A stretch of DNA of 6,681 nt, taken from Dehalococcoidia bacterium. GTDB taxonomy: Bacteria; Chloroflexota; Dehalococcoidia; JAUYDP01. The stretch covers positions 1 to 6,681 of the forward strand of contig JAUYDP010000069.1 of the NCBI GenBank assembly GCA_030691805.1, given 5' to 3'. The notes under the pieces are model-generated. The model had not been told where the DNA came from and ran no database searches. It saw nothing but the letters and a program-made list of their open reading frames with translations. A program made the translations under genes and the position numbers. This document shows positions 1 to 5,820 of this stretch, in pieces. Within the stretch, counting starts at the first letter, position 1. Every line of letters begins with the position of its first letter.

Positions 1-104
1 TTTTCCAGCAATCCTGGGCCTAAATTCTTATGAACGATGTATGCCGCTTCGACAATGGCCTTTGCTATTTCTTCTTCACGCTCTGAAAGAGGCTTGTATT
101 CCAT
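1..104 (-). CDS. GxxExxY family protein, N-terminal part (runs off the left edge)
   Basis: Reading on the minus strand from the ATG at 104-102 gives about 34 residues beginning MEYKPLSEREEEIAKAIVEA and ending in HKNLGPGLLE at the window edge. The NLGPGLLE stretch after a helical segment is the opening of the GxxExxY motif that defines this small family (TIGR04256, about 120-130 residues, PD-(D/E)XK nuclease-like fold in Pfam terms); its biological role is not established. Only the first quarter is present, so the Glu and Tyr of the motif lie outside the window. The Shine-Dalgarno is weak (AAGAAAG). The gene is 72 bases downstream of the oxidoreductase beta gene on the same strand, but the tandem repeat between them suggests an independently acquired unit rather than an operon member. 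Confidence 0.8.
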   Translation of the reverse strand, partial: MEYKPLSEREEEIAKAIVEAAYIVHKNLGPGLLE

Positions 105-110
105 AACTTT

Positions 111-142
111 CTTTGTGCCTTGGTGTCTTAGTGGCTGAGTAG
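111..142. repeat. Short tandem array of 8-base units before the GxxExxY gene
   Basis: On the plus strand four consecutive octamers can be read: CTTTGTGC, CTTGGTGT, CTTAGTGG, CTGAGTAG (loose consensus CTTNGTGN). The array ends six bases from the ATG of the GxxExxY gene, so on the minus strand it would lie in that gene's 5' untranslated region. I recall similar repeats (CCAAGGCACCAAGACAC style) in front of such small genes in other environmental bacteria, but that is memory and not checked. Function is unknown. Confidence 0.6.
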
Positions 143-176
143 TTACCGCTAATTAACAATAATGCTGAATGAGCGA

Positions 177-1007
177 TCACTTAGACTTCCCGTCCGCTTT
201 CAAGCGTTCCACCAGCTTGAAATACTCCTCGGTGTACTCCGGCCGGTCCCGGTCCAGCAACACGCCTCGGCTGATCTTGTCTGTGGCAGCGTCCTTTCCC
301 GCCGCGGCGATAGAAACCGTATGGTCCTTCTGCCACTTCAGCATTTCAACACCCGTAGGCATCTGGTTGAAACGCCCATAGGAGACCGGGCACTGGCTGA
401 TAGCCTCAACCACGGAGAACCCCTTCTTTTGGATCGCCCGCGTGATCAGCTTATCCAACTCGAGCACATGATAAGCGGTGCCGCGAGCCACGAAGCTGGC
501 GCCGGCGGCCTCGGCAAGGCGGCAGATGTCGAAAGCCGGCTCGAAGCTGCCGAACCAGGAAGTGGTGGTGCGAGCCCCAACGGGGGTCGTGGGCGAGGCC
601 TGGCCGCCGGTGAGGGCATAGGTGCTGTTGTTGATGACAATGGCAGTAAGCCCGATGTTGCGCCGGGCGGCGTGGATGAAATGGTTCCCTCCTATGGCCA
701 GCGCGTCCCCATCGCCCATGACCACCAGGACTGTCATATGTGGCTTAGCCAGCTTAAGCCCCGTGGCGAAGGCCAGGGCACGTCCGTGGGTGGTGTGAAG
801 GGTGTTGAAGTCGGGATAGACGGACATGCGCCCGGAGCAGCCAATTCCGGATACCATAGCCACTTCGTCCTTGGAAAGCCCGAGGCCGTCAACGGCCCTG
901 ATGATCGATCCCAAAACGATGCCTATACCGCAGCCGGGGCACCAGACGTGGGGAAACTTCTTGTGAGAGCGCAGGTATTCATAAGGGACTCCAGTGGTCT
1001 TTTCCAT
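177..1007 (-). CDS. korB: 2-oxoacid:ferredoxin oxidoreductase, beta subunit (2-oxoglutarate type)
   Basis: A 276-residue cytoplasmic protein, the usual beta-subunit length. It binds thiamine diphosphate and an iron-sulfur cluster and, with the alpha subunit, converts a 2-oxoacid plus CoA to acyl-CoA, CO2 and reduced ferredoxin. Visible features: WCPGCGIG with Cys23 and Cys26, a third Cys57 in GIGCSGR, and Cys206 in QCPVSYG, together able to hold a [4Fe-4S] cluster. The thiamine diphosphate and metal motif GDGDALAIGGNH (98-109) is followed by NNSTYALTGGQ (126-136) and a TTPVGARTTTS stretch (140-150). The ATG at 1007 is chosen because GGAG lies seven bases upstream and only one base separates it from the alpha stop codon; a longer frame from 1064 would overlap alpha and adds no family sequence. 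2-Oxoglutarate as substrate is inferred from the upstream isocitrate dehydrogenase; other 2-oxoacids are possible. No gamma gene follows. Confidence 0.93.
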   Translation of the reverse strand: MEKTTGVPYEYLRSHKKFPHVWCPGCGIGIVLGSIIRAVDGLGLSKDEVAMVSGIGCSGRMSVYPDFNTLHTTHGRALAFATGLKLAKPHMTVLVVMGDGDALAIGGNHFIHAARRNIGLTAIVINNSTYALTGGQASPTTPVGARTTTSWFGSFEPAFDICRLAEAAGASFVARGTAYHVLELDKLITRAIQKKGFSVVEAISQCPVSYGRFNQMPTGVEMLKWQKDHTVSIAAAGKDAATDKISRGVLLDRDRPEYTEEYFKLVERLKADGKSK

Positions 1008-1008
1008 A

Positions 1009-2139
1009 CTACTGCTCCAGGGCATCCAGGATCTGGCGTGGCTCAACCAGCTCTCCGTCGGCACGGTTCACGCCCCGCACCTCACAACGTCCCTTGACAA
1101 TCCGCTCCACCTCCAGGAGGATTTGACCCCGGTTCATTTCGGCAACCAGGATCAGGCGGGCCTGATGGGCCAGGTGGTCCACGGCATGTTCCGGAAAGGG
1201 CCAGATGGTCTGAAGGGTGAGTAGCCCCACGCGCTTACGCCTTTCCCGGGCACGATGCATGGCGTACCGGGCCGAGCGCGCCGTGGTCCCATAGCTAACC
1301 AGGACCACTGTGGCGTCCTCTGTCATCTCTTCTTCGGTATGCACGATATCCGCCAGGTTCCGGTCTATCTTGCGGAAGACCCGCTCCACCCAGGGCCTGA
1401 TCTCGTCCAGGCGGCTGGTCGGGAAGCCCGCCCGGTCGTGGAAAAGGCCGTCTATGTGGTACCGGTAGCCTTCCCCGAAGCTGACGATGGGGGGCACGTC
1501 GCTGTTAGTTTCCTCGTAGGGGAAGTACCACTCCGGCGGCACCGTGGCCTGAATCCGCTCTACCACCTCCACCGAGCCTGGGAGTGGCAAGACCACCTTT
1601 TCTCTCAGGTGGGCGGTGACCTCGTCCATCAGGAGGATGACGGGCGTACGGTATTTCTCCGACAGATTGAAAGCACGGATGGTCAGATGATAGGCCTCGC
1701 TAACAGAGCTTGGGCAGAGGGCGATGATAGGATGGTCGCCGTGGGTGCCCCAGCGGGCCTGCATGACGTCACCCTGGGAAGGAGCAGTCGGGAGACCCGT
1801 GCTAGGGCCAGCACGCTGGACGTCTACGATTACGCACGGGATCTCCGCCGCTGCGGCAAAGCCCAGGTTCTCTTGCATTAACGAAAACCCAGGGCCGCTG
1901 GTGGCGGTCATGGCTTTAAGTCCCCCAATGGAGGCCCCGATCACCGCCGCCAGACTGCCAATCTCGTCCTCCATCTGGATGAAGACGCCTCCCTGTTGAG
2001 GAAGCCGTCGAGACATCATCTCGGCGATCTCACTGGCCGGCGTTATGGGGTAACCCCCATAGAAGCCGATGCCAGCAGCTAGAGCGCCCTCCACCACAGC
2101 CTCGTTCCCCTGAAGCATTACTCCCACAGCGTCAGTCAT
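1009..2139 (-). CDS. korA: 2-oxoacid:ferredoxin oxidoreductase, alpha subunit (2-oxoglutarate type)
   Basis: A 376-residue alpha subunit, the normal size for a KorA without a fused gamma domain. Domain order: the N-terminal pyrimidine-binding domain with GFYGGYPITPASEI (25-38) and MEDEIGSLAAVIGAS (56-70), then ATSGPGFSLMQE (79-90) and RAGPSTGLPT (109-118), then a C-terminal transketolase-like domain with TLQTIWPFPE (308-317), VAEMNRGQ (332-339) and RADGELVEP (359-367). These last motifs are typical of 2-oxoglutarate and 2-oxoisovalerate type enzymes. The ATG at 2139 is chosen because it overlaps the ferredoxin subunit stop by eight bases (ATGACTGA), which implies translational coupling, and a GGAG lies upstream. 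A longer frame to 2220 would overlap the ferredoxin gene by almost 90 bases and its extra residues are an arginine-rich shadow. It works as a heterodimer core with the beta subunit. Confidence 0.93.
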   Translation of the reverse strand: MTDAVGVMLQGNEAVVEGALAAGIGFYGGYPITPASEIAEMMSRRLPQQGGVFIQMEDEIGSLAAVIGASIGGLKAMTATSGPGFSLMQENLGFAAAAEIPCVIVDVQRAGPSTGLPTAPSQGDVMQARWGTHGDHPIIALCPSSVSEAYHLTIRAFNLSEKYRTPVILLMDEVTAHLREKVVLPLPGSVEVVERIQATVPPEWYFPYEETNSDVPPIVSFGEGYRYHIDGLFHDRAGFPTSRLDEIRPWVERVFRKIDRNLADIVHTEEEMTEDATVVLVSYGTTARSARYAMHRARERRKRVGLLTLQTIWPFPEHAVDHLAHQARLILVAEMNRGQILLEVERIVKGRCEVRGVNRADGELVEPRQILDALEQ

Positions 2140-2416
2140 TGCCCTTCTCCGCTGGCGCCGCTTTATCCTTCTTGGGCTTCTTGGCCACGGATATAGCGAA
2201 GTCCGGGCACCGGAGCTCACAGAGGCCGCAGAGGTTGCAGGCTTCCGCGTCTATCAATTCGGGGTATTCGTCGGGGTCCGGGCCCAGGGCGTTCTTTGGA
2301 CAGAACTCGATGCATATACCACAGGTCTTGCACCAGTTACGGTAAACGTGGACCTTCTCGGGCGCCTCGATTTTTTTATTTCCTACCACTCCGCCCCTTA
2401 AATTGGTAACTGCCAA
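2132..2416 (-). CDS. korD: 2-oxoacid:ferredoxin oxidoreductase, delta (ferredoxin-like, 2x[4Fe-4S]) subunit
   Basis: A 94-residue protein with two CX2CX2CX3CP clusters: Cys29, 32, 35, 39 (WCKTCGICIEFCP) and Cys60, 63, 66, 70 (ACNLCGLCELRCP). Each should hold a [4Fe-4S] centre that passes electrons from the alpha/beta core to free ferredoxin. The tail after residue 78 is lysine- and alanine-rich and probably flexible. It is the first of the three oxidoreductase genes (order delta, alpha, beta) and starts 24 bases after the isocitrate dehydrogenase stop. The start given is a TTG at 2416 with GAAGGA eight bases upstream. A GTG eight codons later (2392), preceded by AAGGGGCGGA, is a credible alternative and would remove a non-conserved N-terminus. 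Confidence 0.9.
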   Translation of the reverse strand: MAVTNLRGGVVGNKKIEAPEKVHVYRNWCKTCGICIEFCPKNALGPDPDEYPELIDAEACNLCGLCELRCPDFAISVAKKPKKDKAAPAEKGND

Positions 2417-2440
2417 AAGCGTAATCCTTCATTACCTACG

Positions 2441-3439
2441 TCATAGCATATTTATTATAGCATCCGCCATCTCAGAGGTTCCAGCATGGCCTCCCAGGTC
2501 AAAGGTCACGCTCTTGCCTTCAGCCAGAACAGCCTCCAGCGCTTTTTTGACCCTGCCCGCCGCCTGTACTTCTCCCAGATGCTCCAGCATAAGCACTCCG
2601 GAGAGTATAAGCGCCGTAGGGTTGGCAAGGTTCTGGCCGGCGTACTTGGGAGCGCTGCCGTGGACGGCCTCGAACACTGCGCTACTATCCCCCAGGTTAG
2701 CCCCGGCGGCCACGCCCAGGCCGCCGATAAGCCCGGCGCATAAGTCCGAGATAATATCCCCATAGAGATTGGGCGCCAATAACACGTCATAAAGTCCCGG
2801 TTTCTGGACCAACTGCATACACATGTTATCCACGATGCGGTCGTCGAACTCTATCTGAGGGAATTCCGCGGCGACCTGGCGGCAGGACTCCAGGAAGAGG
2901 CCATCGCTTAGCTTCATGATATTGGCCTTATGGACCGCCGTGACCCTACGCCGGCCGTTGCGAATGGCGTACTGGAAGGCGAAGCGGGCGATGCGCTGCG
3001 AGGCTTTACGAGTGATGATCTTGATGCTCTCAGCGGCGTCCTCACCCACCATGTGCTCCACTCCGGCGTACAGGTCCTCCGTGTTCTCCCGAACTACCAC
3101 CAGGTCCACATCCGGAAAAGGGGTCTTGACCCCGGGCAATGACCGGCAAGGGCGCAAGTTGGCATACAGGTCCAGGCTCTGGCGGAGGGCAACGTTGACG
3201 CTGCGGAAGCCCTTTCCGACCGGTGTCGTGATAGGTCCCTTGAGGGCCACCCGGTTGCGCCGGATGGACTCCAGCACGTGATCTGGCAGTGGCGTCCCGT
3301 AGCGGGACATCACGGCCTCGCCCGCCTCCTGGACCTCCCATTCAAAAACTATGCCGGTAGCCTCCAGGACCCGCCGGGTAGCCTGAGAAAGCTCCGGCCC
3401 GATTCCGTCTCCGGGAATCAGTGTTATGCGATGGGGCAT
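2441..3439 (-). CDS. Isocitrate dehydrogenase (isocitrate/isopropylmalate dehydrogenase family)
   Basis: A 332-residue beta-decarboxylating dehydrogenase that should oxidise isocitrate to 2-oxoglutarate and CO2. The N-terminus LIPGDGIGPE (7-16) opens the Rossmann-like fold. Substrate residues are visible as S80-x-N82-x3-R86 (SVNVALR), R96 (LYANLRP), R117 (VVVREN) and Y124. K171 and the metal-binding aspartates D204, D228 and D232 complete the site. The Ser-x-Asn before the arginine favours isocitrate; homoisocitrate and isopropylmalate enzymes differ there. The cofactor loop HGSAPKYAGQNLAN (260-273) carries K265 and Y266, matching NADP-specific E. coli Icd positions 344 and 345, but A272, F313 and G317 at the positions of 351, 391 and 395 are not NADP-like. 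The coenzyme is therefore uncertain. The start is an ATG behind a strong AAAGGAGG. It stands between the accessory block and the oxidoreductase genes, so its product can pass straight to the oxidoreductase. Confidence 0.9.
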   Translation of the reverse strand: MPHRITLIPGDGIGPELSQATRRVLEATGIVFEWEVQEAGEAVMSRYGTPLPDHVLESIRRNRVALKGPITTPVGKGFRSVNVALRQSLDLYANLRPCRSLPGVKTPFPDVDLVVVRENTEDLYAGVEHMVGEDAAESIKIITRKASQRIARFAFQYAIRNGRRRVTAVHKANIMKLSDGLFLESCRQVAAEFPQIEFDDRIVDNMCMQLVQKPGLYDVLLAPNLYGDIISDLCAGLIGGLGVAAGANLGDSSAVFEAVHGSAPKYAGQNLANPTALILSGVLMLEHLGEVQAAGRVKKALEAVLAEGKSVTFDLGGHAGTSEMADAIINML

Positions 3440-3442
3440 ATT

Positions 3443-3450
3443 CCTCCTTT
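3443..3450 (-). promoter_or_regulatory. Strong Shine-Dalgarno of the isocitrate dehydrogenase gene
   Basis: On the minus strand AAAGGAGG ends three bases before the ATG at 3439, and lies just after tandem TGA TGA stops of the DUF2283 gene. The whole 17-base gap between the two genes is taken up by the second stop and this site, so ribosomes ending DUF2283 could reinitiate here. The spacing is short for so strong a site. Confidence 0.75.
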
Positions 3451-3456
3451 AATTCA

Positions 3457-3654
3457 TCATGAGGCTACCTTTAGAGTAAACAAGCTCTCGATCGGGAAAC
3501 GCTTACTCGCATCCAGAATCTCGATGGCCACAATCTCATCGTCTTTAGTAACATGGAGCACAACCCCTTCTCCAACCTCGACGCCGCCTTGCGGGCGTTT
3601 GGAGGATAGCTCGATGTAAGCTGCATCTACAGCCTTGTCATAGCGGACCTGCAT
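3457..3654 (-). CDS. DUF2283 family protein
   Basis: A 65-residue protein of DUF2283 (PF10049), a widespread family of small proteins of unknown function. The family pattern is visible from end to end: the opening MQVRYDKAVDAAYIELS (1-17), a glycine and valine-rich middle GVEVGEGVVLHVTKDDEIVAIEI (24-46), and the near-invariant ending LDASKRFP (47-54). Length is normal. The ATG has AGAGGT about six bases upstream. It ends in two consecutive TGA codons 17 bases before isocitrate dehydrogenase. No catalytic residues are recognisable. Such genes often occur near toxin-antitoxin remnants and in accessory islands, which fits its place beside the HicA relic here; no link with the surrounding metabolism is evident. 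Confidence 0.85.
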   Translation of the reverse strand: MQVRYDKAVDAAYIELSSKRPQGGVEVGEGVVLHVTKDDEIVAIEILDASKRFPIESLFTLKVAS

Positions 3655-3698
3655 AGTCTACCTCTTGCGCCCTCGCTTAAGGGGATATGTCGTGATAA

Positions 3699-4220
3699 TC
3701 ACAATGTCCTCGCCCGCAATATGTCAGCCTCCGCAGGCGTGAGGAATGTTGGCTGGCCCCAACTGCCTTTCTGCTCATCGTATACGTAGCACGCGAAGAC
3801 TTCGCTATGCGTGCGGTCAACGAGGGTGGGAATCTGGGGTAGGGTGATCTGCAGCTCCTTTTCAGTGGGAGGCAAGAGATAAGCGAAGAGGACATAGGAA
3901 TGCGGGCGATCCACCCGAAAACCGATTGTAATTCCACCACGGTTATTTCGCGGCCCAACGGCCTTCTTTGCAACATTGGCGATGGCCTGGCGAAGTCCTT
4001 TGTAAATGTCCTTACCTAGCTCATTAAAGAATCCATGAGCAACAATGGACAATGCTAGAAGCACGACAGCATCTTCAAAGCCTAGCGGACTCGCAGCAGG
4101 GGGGCTAGGCTGCTTCCTGATATCGACCTCCCAGAAATGCTCCGAAAGGGCGTCCGCGACGTCGGCCACATCCACAGTCGATAAGCCGAAGAACTTAATT
4201 GTAATTGTCTGTAATTCCAT
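3699..4220 (-). CDS. Uncharacterised 173-residue protein
   Basis: I do not recognise this family. From the ATG at 4220 the protein starts MELQTITIKFFGLS, followed by an acidic helix (VDVADVADALSEHF, 16-29), a proline-rich linker (QPSPPAASP, 37-45), a hydrophobic helix FEDAVVLLALSIVAHGFF (48-65) that could be a membrane segment or a buried helix, a basic amphipathic stretch ELGKDIYKGLRQAIANVAKKA (67-87), and a C-terminal half rich in predicted beta strands (GITIGFRV, SYVLFAYLLPP, VFACYVYDE). There is no signal peptide and no clear enzyme motif. A longer frame opens at a GTG at 4247, but that codon lies inside the neighbouring HicA relic, so 4220 is preferred; neither start has a good Shine-Dalgarno. 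Base composition differs from the operon: a hand count over 4021-4080 gives 40% GC against 63% over 2641-2700, which suggests acquisition from elsewhere. Confidence 0.6.
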   Translation of the reverse strand: MELQTITIKFFGLSTVDVADVADALSEHFWEVDIRKQPSPPAASPLGFEDAVVLLALSIVAHGFFNELGKDIYKGLRQAIANVAKKAVGPRNNRGGITIGFRVDRPHSYVLFAYLLPPTEKELQITLPQIPTLVDRTHSEVFACYVYDEQKGSWGQPTFLTPAEADILRARTL

Positions 4221-4231
4221 AATTCTACTAT

Positions 4232-4396
4232 CAAAATGGCATTGCACGTGCCTGTGGGCACTTCCTATGAGCCGTAGTAATCGATCCGAATCAATTTCCC
4301 AAGGCCGGGCTTACTGCAATAGCGGATTGAACCTTTCTCTTTGACGGGCTTGAAGCCGTTGCGTTCCAAGCGCCTTACCAGTTCGCTGAATTTCAT
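4232..4396 (-). pseudogene. HicA-like toxin gene, interrupted by a stop codon and lacking its end
   Basis: From the ATG at 4396 the frame reads MKFSELVRRLERNGFKPVKE, then KGSIRYCSKPGLGKLIRIDYYGS, then TAG at 4267-4265. The same frame continues past the stop with EVPTGTCNAIL, the normal continuation of HicA proteins (KEVPTGT..AILK), so the TAG most simply replaces a lysine AAG. After residue 55 (position 4232) the expected KQAGL ending is gone. HicA toxins are about 60-residue mRNA-cleaving proteins with a double-stranded RNA-binding fold; the catalytic His usually found in a GSH motif is Ile24 here (KGSIRY), so the ancestor may already have been atypical. No HicB antitoxin gene is present on either side. 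The start lies 30 bases after the condensing enzyme stop, with only a weak, closely spaced AAAGAGG. Confidence 0.75.
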
Positions 4397-4411
4397 GCCT
4401 CTTTCACATGG

Positions 4412-4426
4412 GCCTTTGGCAAAGGC
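4412..4426 (-). other. Small palindrome directly after the condensing enzyme stop codon
   Basis: On the minus strand GCCTTT-GCC-AAAGGC forms a six base-pair hairpin with a three-base loop, beginning at the base after the TGA. No T-run follows on either strand, so it is not a standard intrinsic terminator. It could slow 3' exonucleases or be chance. Confidence 0.35.
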
Positions 4427-5722
4427 TCAGTGCAGCAGCACCGTGGCCTTGCCTCTAGTCCGCACCGACCGGAGCTCGCCGCTGCCCTTGGGAGCAGGGG
4501 GCTTGATGGTCAGAATCTGTCGCACCTCTTCGGGATACATGGCGATGAAGCGCAGCTCGTCGTCGGTTAGCGGCGCCTGGTTGTGGGCATTAGCGTATTG
4601 CACGAGGTTAAGCACGAATCTACCGGTCTCCTCATCGGCGAAGGCAATGCCCAGGCGCTCATACACATACTTTAGGCCCGCCATACCGCCATATTCGCCG
4701 GTAGTGATAGTACGGCCGGTCGGCTCGCAGACCTGCTCGACTCTACCGATAAGCTGGTAGTCGTACAACTCGTAGTTGTGGCGGTCCTTAAGGGCGCCGT
4801 CGGCGTGGATACCCGATTCATGAGCGAAGGCGTTGGCGCCAACGCCCGGCTGGTTGATGGGGATGGGCACCTGGAAGGCGTCAGCCGTATAGCGCGCCAG
4901 CCGCCAGGCTACGGTCAGGTCAATGGGATCGGCAATCTCGTAGCCCTCGCTGAGGCCACGGCCAAAGCGCAAGGCCATGATGCAGCTCAACAGGTCGGCC
5001 TGGCCGGCCCGCTCGCCGATGCCGTTGACGCTGGTATTGATATAGGCATCTACGCCGGCGTCTATGGCCCCGGCTGCCCCGGCCACCGAATTGGCAACCG
5101 CCATCCCAAGGTCGTTGTGGCAGTGCAGCTCGATAGGGTAACCTAGCCGTGAAGCGAGCTGGTTGACGCGCTGGCGGATAGAATCGGGGGTGTCATAGCC
5201 GATGGTGTCGCAATAGCGCAGACGGGCGGCTCCGGCCTCCCTGGCAGCCTGGCCGAATTCCACCAGGAACTCCATGTCGCTGCGGGAGGCGTCCTCCGCG
5301 TTGACCCCAAGCGTCTCCACACCACCGTCGCGGGCAGCCCGCGCCGCCTCCACCATCTCCCTGATGATGCCCTCCCGCTCCAGCCGGCCGCCAAACTTGT
5401 GAACGATCATCTGGTCGGAGGTTGGAATGGAGATATTAAGATGTTTTACCCCGGTAGTCAGCCCCCCCCGCACGTCGCCTTCCACTGCCCGGCACCAGCC
5501 CTCCAGGACCATGTTTTCGAAGGCCCCCTTACGGTGGAGCGCCAGGTTTGCCAGGATGTAATTCCTCTCATGGCCGAGGAAGGGGAAGCCAAACTCCGAT
5601 TGATGAACCCCCATCTGGGACAGATACCAATTGAGCATGGTCTTCTGGAGCTTGGACAGGCTGATACGAGCGGTCTGGACCCCGTCCCTGTTGGTCACGT
5701 CAATGAAATACACCTTCGCCAT
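4427..5722 (-). CDS. Re-citrate synthase / homocitrate synthase-type DRE-TIM condensing enzyme
   Basis: A 431-residue member of the DRE-TIM metallolyases, which join acetyl-CoA to a 2-oxoacid. Motifs: DVTNRDGVQ (8-16) with the family Arg12 and Asp13, YCDTIGYDTP (170-179), the metal-binding LHCHNDLGMAVANS (199-212) with His200 and His202, NGIGERAGQADL (233-244) and ESGIHADG (302-309). The C-terminus is about 100 residues short of leucine-type isopropylmalate synthases, so the leucine-sensing domain is absent. Proteins of this type in anaerobic Chloroflexota and clostridia include Re-citrate synthases, and the genes downstream make and use isocitrate and 2-oxoglutarate, so citrate formation from oxaloacetate is the best inference. 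Homocitrate or citramalate synthesis cannot be excluded. The ATG at 5722 has AGGGGG six bases upstream and lies about 100 bases from a good promoter; an in-frame ATG at 5830 would lie upstream of the -10 element and is rejected. Confidence 0.85.
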   Translation of the reverse strand: MAKVYFIDVTNRDGVQTARISLSKLQKTMLNWYLSQMGVHQSEFGFPFLGHERNYILANLALHRKGAFENMVLEGWCRAVEGDVRGGLTTGVKHLNISIPTSDQMIVHKFGGRLEREGIIREMVEAARAARDGGVETLGVNAEDASRSDMEFLVEFGQAAREAGAARLRYCDTIGYDTPDSIRQRVNQLASRLGYPIELHCHNDLGMAVANSVAGAAGAIDAGVDAYINTSVNGIGERAGQADLLSCIMALRFGRGLSEGYEIADPIDLTVAWRLARYTADAFQVPIPINQPGVGANAFAHESGIHADGALKDRHNYELYDYQLIGRVEQVCEPTGRTITTGEYGGMAGLKYVYERLGIAFADEETGRFVLNLVQYANAHNQAPLTDDELRFIAMYPEEVRQILTIKPPAPKGSGELRSVRTRGKATVLLH

Positions 5723-5820
5723 CGCACACCCCCTAACCTTAACTGGAACCCCGGAGGAAAGCAGAGAGAAGGCAACTCCAATTAGCCTCCCTCCTCCCAA
5801 CTCTCCCTGAATTTCAGCAT

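Noticed and set aside
1008..1064. Extended beta-subunit start at 1064
   Set aside because: The additional residues are a shadow of the alpha C-terminus; the ATG at 1007 has GGAG at normal distance.
162..1097. Long plus-strand open frame of 311 codons
   Set aside because: It is the antisense shadow of the oxidoreductase beta gene, whose motifs are unmistakable on the minus strand; its own translation is a low-complexity Gly/Arg/Pro mixture.
2140..2220. Extended alpha-subunit start at 2220
   Set aside because: It would overlap the ferredoxin subunit by almost 90 bases and adds an arginine-rich segment not seen in KorA; the ATG at 2139 has a Shine-Dalgarno and the coupled ATGACTGA overlap.
2371..2377. 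Run of seven A residues in the ferredoxin subunit gene as a slippery frameshift site
   Set aside because: The annotated frame runs through both cysteine clusters without interruption, and no useful product arises from the alternative frames.
4221..4247. GTG start at 4247 for the 173-residue protein
   Set aside because: The codon lies within the HicA relic's conserved PTGTCNAIL sequence and has no Shine-Dalgarno, so the nine additional residues are most likely untranslated.
4341..4760. Plus-strand open frame of 139 codons across the end of the condensing enzyme
   Set aside because: It is antisense to the condensing enzyme C-terminus and the HicA relic, with serine-rich content typical of shadow translation.
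5695..5781. Possible 28-codon leader peptide starting at TTG after a GGGAGG site
   Set aside because: The start is non-ATG, its amino acids show no run of a regulatory residue, and the purine block alone does not prove translation.
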